DNA of 64,000 nt from Xanthobacteraceae bacterium (GCA_028290465.1 JAQGJU010000133.1:96966-160965); one strand, 5' to 3'. Numbered from the stretch's first letter, positions 18,561 through 27,645 are shown. Notes: generated by a model from the letters alone, not told the origin. Program-made: numbers and translations.

Positions 18561-19265
18561 GCGTTTGTTGGCGGCCCGCCAGCGCGCGAACTCCTCGCGC
18601 GCCTCGGCCGCCGGAGGATAAAGCCCGAAAATGCCGCGGCCTTCCATCACCTTTTCCTGCACGAAATCCTCGAACACGGTCTGCTCGAAGGCCTCGTCGG
18701 CGACTTCGTCGGCGATATGTGCCGGCACCACCACGACGCCCTCGCCGTCACCGACCATGATGTCGCCCGGGTAGACCGCGACTTCGCCGCAGGCGATCGG
18801 CACGTTGAGATCGACGGCGTGATGCCGGATCAGGTTGGTCGGCGCGGACGCCGCCGCGTGATAGGCCGGGAACGGCAGGTCGGCGATCTCCGGCGTGTCG
18901 CGAAAGCCGCCATCGGTGACGATGCCGGCGGCGCCGCGCTTCCACAGCCGCGTAACTAATATGTTGCCAGCAGATGCGGCCGCGCAGTTGCGCCGGCTGT
19001 CGATCACGAACACATGGCCGGCCGGGCATTCCTCGACGCCCTTGCGCTGCGGATGGCTGCGGTCCTCGAACACGCCGAGATGATCCAGATCCTCGCGCGC
19101 CGGGATGTAGCGCATCGTATAGGCCGGCCCGACCAGGCGCGGCGCGCCCGGATTGATGCGGTGGATGCCGGCGATGAAGGTGTTGCGAAAGCCGCGCTTG
19201 AACAGCGCGGTGGTCAGCGTGGCGGTCGAGATGGCGTTGAACTTGTCGCGGCTGCTGTCGAGCAT
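18558..19265 (-). CDS. RraA-family protein, HMG/CHA aldolase-like
   Basis: Member of the RraA/dimethylmenaquinone-methyltransferase-like fold, which includes 4-hydroxy-4-methyl-2-oxoglutarate aldolases and the RNase E regulator RraA. Motifs visible are SGN-like SAGNILVTRLWKRGAAGIVTDGGFRD (residues about 97-122, with the D-G-x-x-R-D active-site loop) and GDIMVGDGEGVVVVP (about 170-184). Start 19265 (MLDSSRDKF) is preferred, with GGTGGA just upstream; 235 residues. It lies 89 bases downstream of the Bug solute-binding gene, a pairing often seen where an aldolase acts on a carboxylic acid taken up from outside. The exact substrate is unknown. Confidence 0.85.
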   Translation of the reverse strand: MLDSSRDKFNAISTATLTTALFKRGFRNTFIAGIHRINPGAPRLVGPAYTMRYIPAREDLDHLGVFEDRSHPQRKGVEECPAGHVFVIDSRRNCAAASAGNILVTRLWKRGAAGIVTDGGFRDTPEIADLPFPAYHAAASAPTNLIRHHAVDLNVPIACGEVAVYPGDIMVGDGEGVVVVPAHIADEVADEAFEQTVFEDFVQEKVMEGRGIFGLYPPAAEAREEFARWRAANKR

Positions 19266-19354
19266 GGGGTCCACCCAACATGATTGCCGAATTAAAACAT
19301 CCGCGGATCGCATCGATCCGCGGATGTGGCTTCAACGACTCTGCGGAGTGACGG

Positions 19355-20371
19355 CTAATCCACCGACAGGTTGGCGCCGCGCACCACCTTTTCCCACTTC
19401 TCGGTTTCCGACACGATCACCTTGCCGAAATCCTCGGGCGTGCCGCTCATCAGGATGCCGCCCATTTCCTTGAGCTTGGCCAGGATCGACGGATCCTTCA
19501 TGGCCTCGTTGGTGGCCTTGTTCAGGATGTCGATGACCTCGCGCGGCGTGCCTTTCGGCGCGGCGATGCCGAACCAGGCGCTGGCCTCATAGCCCTTCAC
19601 GGTGTCGCCGAGCGGCGGCACGTCCGGGAAGGCTTCGCTGCGCACCTCGGTGGTGACGGCGAGCGGCCGCAGCGTGCCGGCCTTCAGGTGCTGCACCGAG
19701 GCCGGCAAATTATCGAACATCACCTGCACCTGACCGGCGAGCAGATCGGTCAGCGCCGGCGCCGAACCGCGATACGGAATGTGCGCCATCTTCACGCCGG
19801 TCATCGCCATGAACAATTCGCCGGACAGGTGGATCGACGTGCCGTTGCCGGAGGACGCCATGTTGACCTTGCCCGGATTGGCCTTGGCGTATTCGATGAA
19901 CTCCGCGACCGTCTTGGCCGGCACCGACGGATGCACTTCCATCACGTTCGGCACGCGGATGTAGCCGGCGATCGGCGCCACATCGCGCACGAAATTGAAG
20001 TTGAGCTTCTTGTACAGCGAGGCGTTGATGCCGTTCGCCGGATTGACCAGCAGAATGGTGTAGCCGTCCGGCGGTGAATTGATCACCATTTCGGTGCCGA
20101 TATTGTTGCCGGCGCCGGGCTTATTCTCGATGATGAATTGCTGGCCGAGCTTGCGCGAATAATAGTCGCCGAAAATCCGCGCCAGAATGTCGGTGGCGCC
20201 GCCGGCCGGATAGCCGACCACGAAGCGGACTTGGCGGTTCGGATAGTCGGCAGCAAAGCTGGGTGACGTCAGGTTGGTCGACAACAGCGCCGCGCCGATC
20301 AGCCCGAACGCGCCAAGCTTCAAGGCGTGATGCCGCAAGGCGAAAATCCGGGCTTTCCGTCCACGAAACAT
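19355..20371 (-). CDS. Tripartite tricarboxylate transporter solute-binding protein (Bug/TctC)
   Basis: Periplasmic binding protein for carboxylates. A signal peptide covers about residues 1-40 (ending PSFAA). The mature protein has the Bug signatures VRFVVGYPAGGATDILAR (about 48-65), NKPGAGNNIGTE and the HIPYRGSAPALTDLLAGQV block (about 184-202), with the DNLPASVQHLKAGTLRPLAV region after it. ATG 20371 has an excellent GGGAGG ribosome-binding site; the longer frame to 20485 is not needed. Partner TctA/TctB membrane genes are absent from the window, which is common for orphan Bug proteins. Co-directional with the RraA-like gene. Confidence 0.93.
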   Translation of the reverse strand: MFRGRKARIFALRHHALKLGAFGLIGAALLSTNLTSPSFAADYPNRQVRFVVGYPAGGATDILARIFGDYYSRKLGQQFIIENKPGAGNNIGTEMVINSPPDGYTILLVNPANGINASLYKKLNFNFVRDVAPIAGYIRVPNVMEVHPSVPAKTVAEFIEYAKANPGKVNMASSGNGTSIHLSGELFMAMTGVKMAHIPYRGSAPALTDLLAGQVQVMFDNLPASVQHLKAGTLRPLAVTTEVRSEAFPDVPPLGDTVKGYEASAWFGIAAPKGTPREVIDILNKATNEAMKDPSILAKLKEMGGILMSGTPEDFGKVIVSETEKWEKVVRGANLSVD

Positions 20372-20870
20372 AGCGAACCTCCCTGTATGTAAGGCGAGTT
20401 TTCTTCCCGCTCTGGTGGAGAGGTTACGCGGGCACGGGGGCGGAACACAAGGCCGGGTTTGCCGGGCCGGCGCACCGCAGACCATGGCGAAAGTTCAGCG
20501 AGGCCGGCCCAAATGCGATCTCAACTCCAGGAGTTCCAGCCGCTTGGAGGCGCATGAACGGCGCGCTTCCGAAGGCTCGTCCGGAAAAAAATGCATTTAA
20601 TGATCGGATCAAACGCTGCCCGCCGCCGCGGCTGTTCATCAGCGGCCACGACGTTTCAGCGTCTAGAGCCAGTTGTGAAAATATCGCGGCATCGAGGGCG
20701 GTACAGAACCGTAAAACCAAGTAATATAGGCTAGTTTAACATTTGAAGCGCCGCTCACGAAATCGAAATTGGGTGACCGCGCATCTTTCATGAGGGGCAA
20801 TTTGCATGAATGGCGATTGGCCGATCGCGCACGTTGACGACAAACCTACATAACGCGGTTTCAACAAGAG
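20372..20870. other. Divergent intergenic region, no gene seen
   Basis: About 500 bases between divergent genes. No credible coding frame, RNA gene or strong inverted repeat was recognised. The part from about 20700 to 20870 is more AT-rich than its surroundings and presumably carries the promoter of the membrane fusion gene that starts at 20871 (ribosome-binding-like AAGAG just upstream). Confidence 0.5.
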
Positions 20871-23078
20871 ATGTCCAACTTCAATCATAGCTTGCCCACT
20901 GCCTCCCGATCATGGCTCGGCTTTTTTCGCATGATCGGCCGCTCAAGACGCGCGTTCGTCACCGTGCTGGTCTGTTTGGCGGCCCTGCTCGTGGCATGGC
21001 AGCAAATTGAAGTCGATACCCTCCGCGCGGCCGTCATGAGGATGTCTGTCGTGCCCACCGCCATCGCGTTCGCGATGTTGACGGCAGGAGCGCTGATTTC
21101 GAGCCTTCGACTGCGTTCCATCGCGGCCGATGTCGGCGCCGGGCTGACAGTCCGAGATGCGATTATAGCCATGAGTCTGGGCCAAGTGGCCGGCGCATTG
21201 TCGGTCCAATTTTTCGGCCAGATCGCCGCGAGATCCGCCTTTCTGGCGCCGCGCGGCTTTACGCTGCCGGCCAACGTCGCCATCGCGATCTATGAGCGAT
21301 TTGTCGCCGTGACCGTCTGCGCGTCGCTCGCGATCGCGGGAGCCTGGGTTCTGTTCGGACACATCGTACTCGATCTCGATAGCGGCGGACGGCAATTCCT
21401 CCACATCGTTTTCGGCGTAACGGCAGCCGCCCTGTCCGGGGCGATTTTTGGCTGGGGCCGCCGCACGCTCCTGTTCCTAAAGCCCCTATGGAACCGCCGC
21501 ATGCTCAAGGCGGTCAGCAGGATCGCGGTCCTGACGCTCGCCATCCAGGCAACGACGGCCACCGCCTATGTGGTGATCGCCCACTCGCTGGCACCGGAGA
21601 TCAATCTGTTCCAGCTTGTCGCGGCGTCGCTCGTTGTCATGTTCGCGGCCAGCCTCCCGATCAGCTTTGCCGGTTGGGGCATCCGGGAAATCAGCGCGAT
21701 CTTTGCGCTCAATGCCATCGGTGTTCCGACGCCGGCCGCACTTCTCACCGCGGTGCTTGTCGGCATACTTGCGCTTCTGGCGACGGCAGTACTAGGCGCC
21801 GCTGCCGCCGCGACGCCCCAGCGGATCGGGCGCGACGAACATGCTTTGACCTTGTCGGAAACGCCGCCCTTGGACTTTGCCGCCCTGCTCGCGTGGGTCA
21901 TCCCGGTCGCAGCCGCGACAGCGATCTTCTTTCAAATTCATATCCCGACCGGAAGAGGTCAACTCAATGTCAATCTGGCCGATCCCCTCGCCATTCTGGG
22001 CGGCGCCGTATTTGCCTGGACACTGGCGAGCGGTCGCTATCGTTATCCATGGCGGTTGTCTCATCTCGCCTGGCATGCCGGCCTTGCCACTGCTGTGATT
22101 CTGGCCGCCTTTGCGTACGGCTGGATCAGCTTCGGCTGGACCGAGTGGGCCTTCTTCAACAAGTTGGTCGGCTGGTTCATTCTGCTTTGCTATTTCGGCT
22201 GCGGTGCCCTCATCGTCGGAGCGGCGCAAACGCAAGGCTTGATGACGTTGCTGCGGACCTTTGTCGCGTCCGGCGCCGCCATCGTTCTCTTCGATCTCAT
22301 CGGCGCCGGCGTAAAACTCATCGACCCGGATTATTTGTTGACGCAGGGGCACATTCAGATCGTCGGCTTCGCGCAAAACCGCAATGCCTTCTCATTCCAA
22401 CTGTTGCTGCTCATGGCGGCGACAATTGTGGCATTCCGAGGCACGGCAATATTCGTGTTATTGACGATCATCGGACTTGGCATTTACTTCAGCGGATCAC
22501 GTGCGGGATTTGGCGGATTGATCGTGATCGCCGGGACGCTTGTTTGCTTTTTGAGAATGCCCCGAAGCGTCGTCGTAAAATCGATCATCGTTGCGGCCGG
22601 ATCTATTTGCGCGGCGGCGGTGGCAGCAAAGATGATTGCGATGTCGGTTAGTGGCGCGGATGCCTTCCAGCCATGGTCGTTCAACAACGATTATGACGCG
22701 AACGTACGATGGCAAAGTCTTTCGGACGGGCTCGCCATGTTCCTGCAATCTCCGCTCGTCGGCGCGGGCCTCGGCGCGTTCATGAACGCAAACGGCGGAA
22801 CCCTTCAAATCCACTCGACGCCAATTTGGTTGCTAGCCGAGACGGGCCTGATCGGACTGATTATTTTCGCGACGCCGGCAATTCGATTGTTTGTCGCATC
22901 ATGGCGCGAAGGCCGTGCGGACCCCATTGCCGCCATGACGGTGAGCGTGCTGCTCGCCTTCGCGCTCATGTCGAGCGTCCATGAAATGATGTATCAGCGC
23001 GTGCTGTGGCTCTTGCTCGGCGCCGCTGCGGTGCGGACCGTCATCGCGGCGCCGCCGCCCGCTGCAGACGGTCATTGA
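20871..23078 (+). CDS. Fusion of flippase-like (LPG-synthase-TM/UPF0104) and O-antigen-ligase domains
   Basis: 735-residue polytopic membrane protein, roughly 18 hydrophobic segments. The N-terminal part (about 20-320) resembles the UPF0104/lysylphosphatidylglycerol-synthase membrane domain: SLGQVAGALSVQFFGQIAARSAFL and the signature SFAGWGIREISAIFAL near residue 265. The C-terminal part (about 340-725) resembles O-antigen ligase/Wzy polymerases: FAQNRNAFSF, SGSRAGFGGL near 540, GAGLGAFM and the HSTPIWLLAETGLIGL loop near 645-660. Such ligases join polysaccharide to lipid A core or to other polymers. Neighbouring glycosyltransferases are absent, so the glycan is unknown. The 3' end overlaps the convergent sua5 gene by 38 bases. 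Confidence 0.78.
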   Translation: MSNFNHSLPTASRSWLGFFRMIGRSRRAFVTVLVCLAALLVAWQQIEVDTLRAAVMRMSVVPTAIAFAMLTAGALISSLRLRSIAADVGAGLTVRDAIIAMSLGQVAGALSVQFFGQIAARSAFLAPRGFTLPANVAIAIYERFVAVTVCASLAIAGAWVLFGHIVLDLDSGGRQFLHIVFGVTAAALSGAIFGWGRRTLLFLKPLWNRRMLKAVSRIAVLTLAIQATTATAYVVIAHSLAPEINLFQLVAASLVVMFAASLPISFAGWGIREISAIFALNAIGVPTPAALLTAVLVGILALLATAVLGAAAAATPQRIGRDEHALTLSETPPLDFAALLAWVIPVAAATAIFFQIHIPTGRGQLNVNLADPLAILGGAVFAWTLASGRYRYPWRLSHLAWHAGLATAVILAAFAYGWISFGWTEWAFFNKLVGWFILLCYFGCGALIVGAAQTQGLMTLLRTFVASGAAIVLFDLIGAGVKLIDPDYLLTQGHIQIVGFAQNRNAFSFQLLLLMAATIVAFRGTAIFVLLTIIGLGIYFSGSRAGFGGLIVIAGTLVCFLRMPRSVVVKSIIVAAGSICAAAVAAKMIAMSVSGADAFQPWSFNNDYDANVRWQSLSDGLAMFLQSPLVGAGLGAFMNANGGTLQIHSTPIWLLAETGLIGLIIFATPAIRLFVASWREGRADPIAAMTVSVLLAFALMSSVHEMMYQRVLWLLLGAAAVRTVIAAPPPAADGH

Positions 23079-24018
23079 TGGCCTCGCCGAGACCGGCGGA
23101 CGGGATCGGCATGACGGCAATCGAAGTCGCGCCGAGAATGTCCATCGCCCGCAGGTGGGAGAACAGGTTGGCGGCCGCCTCCACCAGATCGCCGGACCGC
23201 GACAGGCTGAGCATCGCGGTCGCCCGCGCGGCGCCGGGCGGCAGAGTCGGCCCGAAAGCCAGCAGCGCCTCGCCGGGCTGCACGTCTTGCGCACCGAGCC
23301 GCAGGGTGGCCCGTGGCGCATAATGCGAGGGCAGCATCCCGGGTGCCAGCGGATCATCGGAAGTCTCTGGCGCAACACCCAGATTTGTTCCGAGCAGATC
23401 TTCGATCGCCTCACGGGCCAGGCCACCGGGGCGCAGCAAGGTCGGCGCGCCCAGACAAGCCACGATGGTCGATTCGAGCCCGACCGCCGTCGAGCCGCCA
23501 TCGACCACGAGGTCGATCAGCCCGGCCAAGTCAGCCACCACGTGGCTGGCATGGGTCGGCGAGACGTGGCCGGAACGGTTGGCCGACGGCGCCACCACTG
23601 GGCGGCCAAATGCCTTCAGGATCGCCAGCGCGACCGGATGGGCGGGGATTCGCACAGCGACACTGTCGAGGCCGGCGGTCGCCAGATCGGCGACCGGGCA
23701 GCCCAGCGCCTTGGGCAGCACCAGGGTCAGCGGGCCCGGCCAGAACGCCGCCGCCAGTCGGTCCGCGTTTTTATCGAACATCGCGAGCGCACGGGCGGCC
23801 TCAAGATCGGCCACATGGGCGATCAGCGGGTTGAAGGCGGGCCGGCCTTTGGCAGCGTAGAGCCGCGCCACCGCCGGCCCGTCGGTCGCATCGGCGCCGA
23901 GCCCGTAGACGGTTTCGGTCGGGAACGCCACCAGACCACCTCTCGCGAGGCATGTTGCTGCCTCGGAAATGGCCGTGGAATCGGCATTTACCACGCGTGT
24001 GGCCGCTTCGGCGGTCAT
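23041..24018 (-). CDS. sua5: L-threonylcarbamoyladenylate synthase (Sua5 type)
   Basis: Makes threonylcarbamoyl-AMP from threonine, bicarbonate and ATP for the t6A modification at position 37 of tRNAs decoding ANN codons. The YrdC core spans about residues 15-200, with FPTETVYGLGADA, KGRPAFNPLIAHV, FWPGPLTLVL and the PSANRSGHVSPTHA segment. A C-terminal Sua5 domain (about 230-320), beginning near PGMLPSHYAPRATL, distinguishes it from short TsaC. The 325-residue length is as expected. Start ATG 24018. It is divergent from the tRNA-Pro gene. Confidence 0.95.
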   Translation of the reverse strand: MTAEAATRVVNADSTAISEAATCLARGGLVAFPTETVYGLGADATDGPAVARLYAAKGRPAFNPLIAHVADLEAARALAMFDKNADRLAAAFWPGPLTLVLPKALGCPVADLATAGLDSVAVRIPAHPVALAILKAFGRPVVAPSANRSGHVSPTHASHVVADLAGLIDLVVDGGSTAVGLESTIVACLGAPTLLRPGGLAREAIEDLLGTNLGVAPETSDDPLAPGMLPSHYAPRATLRLGAQDVQPGEALLAFGPTLPPGAARATAMLSLSRSGDLVEAAANLFSHLRAMDILGATSIAVMPIPSAGLGEAINDRLQRAAAPR

Positions 24019-24032
24019 CTTGTCTCCTGCGC

Positions 24033-24061
24033 TTGCGGCTTTGGAACGTGGCCGCTATATA
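24033..24061 (+). promoter_or_regulatory. Probable promoter of tRNA-Pro
   Basis: TTGCGG at 24033-24038 and TATATA at 24056-24061 are separated by 17 bases, a near-ideal sigma-70 layout. The expected start point (about 24068) is a few bases before the tRNA 5' end at 24075. Confidence 0.5.
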
Positions 24062-24074
24062 ACGCGCCTTCAGT

Positions 24075-24151
24075 CGGAGTGTAGCGCAGCCTGGTAGCGC
24101 ACCTCGTTCGGGACGAGGGGGTCGCAGGTTCAAATCCTGCCACTCCGACCA
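24075..24151 (+). tRNA. tRNA-Pro, anticodon CGG
   Basis: Cloverleaf assembled by eye: acceptor CGGAGTG pairs perfectly with CACTCCG, followed by discriminator A and an encoded CCA. The D-loop region is GTAGCGCAGCCTGGTAGCGC. The anticodon stem CCTCG/CGAGG encloses TTCGGGA, giving anticodon CGG. The T-arm has the standard GCAGGTTCAAATCCTGC. The tRNA end is the attachment site of the island that follows; its 3' sequence is preserved after insertion. Confidence 0.97.
24135..24151. repeat. Left attachment core (attL) within tRNA-Pro
   Basis: The last 17 bases of the tRNA gene, TCCTGCCACTCCGACCA, recur exactly at 36965-36981. A weaker match (CGCAGGT) continues just upstream in both copies. Integration at the 3' end of a tRNA that restores the gene is typical of tyrosine integrases. 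Confidence 0.9.
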
Positions 24152-24248
24152 GTCTGCCCCTCCCGAGGGCATTTCATCGCATCTATCTGGCGTTGTGGCG
24201 CAATTTCGCGCGCCCCGGTACACAAGACCGTCCACAGCGGTCTTAAAA

Positions 24249-25826
24249 ATGCCTACGCCCGTCAAGCAGCCAAATGGGTCTTACAAGGCGCGCAAGCGCA
24301 TCCCGAACGACGTGCAAGCGTGCTATCGCGAGCGCTATGGCGCTGGACATGAGGCGAAGCTGTCGATTCCTGCGGGGACGAAGCCCGCTGAGGCTCAACG
24401 GTTGTTCGGGGTGTGGCTATCGGAGACGGAAGCGCGATTCGAAGCGATCCGTGCCGAACGTGACGGGCGCGGGTTGACCCTGAGCCCTCAGCAGGCCGCA
24501 GCGCTGGCAGGGGAATGGTACGGCTGGTTCACTGCGCGACGCGCGGACACGCCCCTAGAGGTCCTAGAACGCGTGCAAGACGACGTTTCATCCGCCTTGC
24601 GAAGCTCAGTCAACGAAGCGGTGGCCGCACGCTCCAACCCCGACGACATATGGCGTCACGACCCTGCGGCGCGCGAAGCCGTTCGCCCTATTCTCCACGA
24701 CTTCGGTGAGGTGGCACAGTTTCTGGCCGCGAAACGGGTTGTCCTGACACCCCCGTCTCGGGACGCCTTGCTCGATGAACTCTACCGTGACCTCGCGGCG
24801 GCCATTAAGCTGTTCGTGCGTCGTGCCGAAGGCGGTTCTTGGGAAGACACACACTCCGCGCGCTTCCCGAAGTTCGAGGCGCCCGATAGCGGCCTGACCC
24901 CATGGGCCATGTTCGAGCAATGGGTGACGGCCCGTGGGCCGGCGCAGAGCACCATGGAGAGCTGGCGGACCGTATTCCGGGCACTTCAAGCGTCCTTTGA
25001 AGGGCGAAGCGCGGCGTCAATCACGCCCGAAGAGGCGCAGGCGTGGATTACTGGGCGCGTGTCGGCAAGGCGTTCCGCGAAAACGGTCAAGGACACATGG
25101 ATTTCCGCAACTCGATCCGTGTTCACGTCGGCGTTTGACGACAAGCTCCTGCCCTTCAACGCGTTCGCAGACGTAAAGATTAAGGTGCCGAAGCAGAAAC
25201 GTCTGCGCGAGAAGACATTCAAGCTCGACGAAATCCGCTTGATCTTGCGTGCTGCATCGGCAATCGACGCTGAACGCCACCCCGACGACCCTGCGAAACG
25301 ATGGCTGCCTTGGCTGTGCGGCTATACAGGCGCTCGTCCAGGCGAGATTGCGCAGCTTCGAAAACGCGATGTGCTGAACATCGAAGGCATCTTCGCGTTG
25401 GACCTAACGCCAGACGCCGGCACGATCAAGACCAGCGAAGCGCGCTTGGTTCCGATCCACGAACACCTGATCGAACAAGGCTTCCTTCAGTTCGTATCGG
25501 AGCGCCCGGACGGGCCGCTATTCTACCGTTCGGCAACTGATCGACCACCGGTAACTCCCACCAAGCAACCGAAGAGCAAGGCCGCACAGCTTCGCCAGCG
25601 CATTGCCGCATGGGTCCGAGACATCGGCGTGGACGCGAAAGGCGTGTCGCCGAACCATGGATGGAGACATACGTTCAAGCAGATTGCTGAACGCCATGGC
25701 ATCAGTGAGCGTATGCACGACCACATCACCGGTCACAGTCCGGCGACGACCGGTCGAACTTACGGCGCGCCATCGCTTCAAGACGTGGCCGACGCCATGA
25801 AGAAGTTTCCGCGCTACTACGTGTAG
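24249..25826 (+). CDS. Tyrosine recombinase, island integrase
   Basis: Site-specific integrase of the island. The catalytic domain (about residues 330-515) has Arg363 in GARPGEI, a Lys after it in the DAGTIKTSEAR strand, His470 and Arg473 in HGWRHTF, His496 in TGHSP and the nucleophile Tyr505 in GRTYG. The N-terminal region (about 1-220) is long and resembles the DUF6538-type arm-binding segment (KRIPNDVQACY), and a core-binding domain lies at about 225-320. I start at ATG 24249; GTG 24195 would add 18 residues. It sits beside the tRNA attachment core, so it is the likely enzyme for integration and excision. A separate excisionase was not identified. Confidence 0.93.
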   Translation: MPTPVKQPNGSYKARKRIPNDVQACYRERYGAGHEAKLSIPAGTKPAEAQRLFGVWLSETEARFEAIRAERDGRGLTLSPQQAAALAGEWYGWFTARRADTPLEVLERVQDDVSSALRSSVNEAVAARSNPDDIWRHDPAAREAVRPILHDFGEVAQFLAAKRVVLTPPSRDALLDELYRDLAAAIKLFVRRAEGGSWEDTHSARFPKFEAPDSGLTPWAMFEQWVTARGPAQSTMESWRTVFRALQASFEGRSAASITPEEAQAWITGRVSARRSAKTVKDTWISATRSVFTSAFDDKLLPFNAFADVKIKVPKQKRLREKTFKLDEIRLILRAASAIDAERHPDDPAKRWLPWLCGYTGARPGEIAQLRKRDVLNIEGIFALDLTPDAGTIKTSEARLVPIHEHLIEQGFLQFVSERPDGPLFYRSATDRPPVTPTKQPKSKAAQLRQRIAAWVRDIGVDAKGVSPNHGWRHTFKQIAERHGISERMHDHITGHSPATTGRTYGAPSLQDVADAMKKFPRYYV

Positions 25827-25908
25827 CGTCGTTGGGCCTCGTCGCGCTCAAGTCAATATTCATTGTGGCGCGCGCGTGTCGAACATCGGGCGCCATTCTG
25901 CACCGTTC

Positions 25909-25962
25909 AGATAGTCCGCAGAGCGCAGACAGTCCGCAGAGAGTGGATAGTCCGCAGAGCTT
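25909..25962. repeat. Three 18-bp iteron-like direct repeats
   Basis: Three head-to-tail copies of an 18-bp unit whose invariant core AGTCCGCAGAG starts at 25913, 25931 and 25949. They lie about 140 bases before the polymerase-like gene. Evenly spaced direct repeats ahead of a replication-type gene resemble iterons of plasmid and island origins, or an operator array for that gene. Confidence 0.7.
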
Positions 25963-26100
25963 TGAAATTTATCAGATCGGCCCTATCGCCACGCAAACAA
26001 TATGCCCTGAAACGGCGATTAGAACAAGAATTGCGCACCGATTTTGTTGTCGGCATACGCATCGATGCGCGGCCCCCTTGGTCGCAGGGAACGATGCAAA

Positions 26101-27426
26101 ATGCAGAACGAATTTCGCATAGCGGCGTTCGCCGAGTGTGCCGGTAAGTGCTCAAGCGATGAAGCCCGCGCTTTCTTCGCCAACATCTCAGAAGCGGTGA
26201 ACCAACACGAAGCCAAGTCGCGTAAGAACATGCGCCGAGGGGCGATGGCCGAACGGTTCACGCGAACGGTTGAAGGGTTCATTGCCGAACTCCTGCTGGC
26301 GACACGTACAAGCAGTGCGTCGGCTTGGCTCTACCGGCCTCTTGCACGCACGAAGTTCAAGGTCGCCACCGTGACCCACGCCGACTTCATGGCGGCCATC
26401 GCCGCGCTTCGCAAGCTTGGGTTCATTGACCACAGCCCCGGTTATCAGCGCTTCGGACCGGGCTTCGAGGGCCAGACGGTGAACTACACAGGCTCGTCGA
26501 CGCGTTGGCGCGCAAGCGACGCCATGCTGCGCGTAGCGGCGACTAATGGCATCACGCCGGAGAGCGTCGCAGATCACTTCAGATATGGATTACCCAAAGA
26601 CCCGCTTGTCGTCCGGGCTACTGCCAGCAAGGGCGCCCACGGCAAGAACACGCAGGGAAGCCTCCTTGAGATCCTTTGGAGCGCTGAAGCCCTCAAGCTC
26701 CGCGCGGACGTTCAGCGCCTCAACGAGTTCCTAGACGCCACCGAGATACGCGGTGGTGTCCATCGCGGCTACGTCAGAATCTTCAATAACGGCGACGCGC
26801 CTGGGTTCGCATGGAACAAGGGCGGCCGCCTGTACAGCGTCGGTGGAGGTTACCAACAGATGAGCGAGCCTGAGCGCCTCAAGATCACCTTGAATGGGCA
26901 ACAGGTCGTCGAAGTGGACGCGAGAGCAAGTTATCTGACGATCCTACACGGCCTGTGCGGCGTGCCCTTCGACACCGACAGCGATCCGTACAACGTGCCG
27001 GGGATACCGCGCGATGTCGTCAAGCATTGGCTTACCGCGTCACTCGGCAGTGAACAGTTGATCCGCAAATGGCCGCCAGAATCCGTCCGGGACGCGTTGG
27101 AAAAGGGTATCAACCTTCGGGACTACAAACCTTCAGCCGTGAAAAACGTCATGGTGGCGAAACATCCGCTTCTGGCCGGCTGGGCCGACCTGAAGGTGAC
27201 TTGGGCCGACCTGATGTACATCGAGAGCAAGGCCATCATGGACACGATGTTGATGCTGATGGAAGGTGGCTGTGTTCCGACTTTAGCCATGCATGACGGT
27301 CTTTTGGTCCCTGAGCGCTTCCGGGACATCGCCGTAAGGATGTTGAAAAGCAACTATAGCGAACACTGTAGCGCAACACCGACCATCACCGTGGCGTACC
27401 CGCTTGGGCACGCTTTGGCCTCTTGA
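26101..27426 (+). CDS. Family-A-DNA-polymerase-like palm protein (putative island replication protein)
   Basis: 441 residues. I do not recognise a named family with certainty, but the C-terminal half has the order of a family-A polymerase palm. A motif-A-like segment EVDARASYLTIL carries Asp273, a basic KPSAVKNVMVAKHP helix follows near 350, and a motif-C-like MHDGLLVPE carries His398-Asp399. The N-terminal 180 residues are basic and may be a DNA-binding helical region. No 3'-5' exonuclease or primase signature is visible. ATG 26101 has AGGGA about nine bases upstream; an in-frame start at 26044 is less likely. The iteron-like repeats just upstream support a replication role. Similar proteins occur as hypothetical genes on rhizobial islands and plasmids. 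Confidence 0.55.
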   Translation: MQNEFRIAAFAECAGKCSSDEARAFFANISEAVNQHEAKSRKNMRRGAMAERFTRTVEGFIAELLLATRTSSASAWLYRPLARTKFKVATVTHADFMAAIAALRKLGFIDHSPGYQRFGPGFEGQTVNYTGSSTRWRASDAMLRVAATNGITPESVADHFRYGLPKDPLVVRATASKGAHGKNTQGSLLEILWSAEALKLRADVQRLNEFLDATEIRGGVHRGYVRIFNNGDAPGFAWNKGGRLYSVGGGYQQMSEPERLKITLNGQQVVEVDARASYLTILHGLCGVPFDTDSDPYNVPGIPRDVVKHWLTASLGSEQLIRKWPPESVRDALEKGINLRDYKPSAVKNVMVAKHPLLAGWADLKVTWADLMYIESKAIMDTMLMLMEGGCVPTLAMHDGLLVPERFRDIAVRMLKSNYSEHCSATPTITVAYPLGHALAS

Positions 27427-27428
27427 GT

Positions 27429-27533
27429 ATGGACACTAGGATAGTCATTACGGTGTACCCTTCAGACCCGAGAGACGCACCATTAACAGGAACGGATTTC
27501 ATCGACGTAGTGTTAGACGGACTGCCGGGTTGA
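27429..27533 (+). CDS. Possible 34-residue protein after the polymerase-like gene
   Basis: A short frame starting two bases after the stop of the polymerase-like gene: MDTRIVITVYPSDP, then a charged stretch ending VVLDGLPG. The composition is protein-like and the spacing suits translational coupling. It has no recognisable domain and may be the stump of a truncated gene. Confidence 0.3.
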   Translation: MDTRIVITVYPSDPRDAPLTGTDFIDVVLDGLPG

Positions 27534-27645
27534 GACGCGCAGTCAGGGCACCGTGAAAGTGGCGCGAACTTCGCCGGATTCCGCAACAGTTTCGTATGCT
27601 TACGTCGTCGGAGGCCCACTTAAAGACTATAGGCGCCATTGCGCT

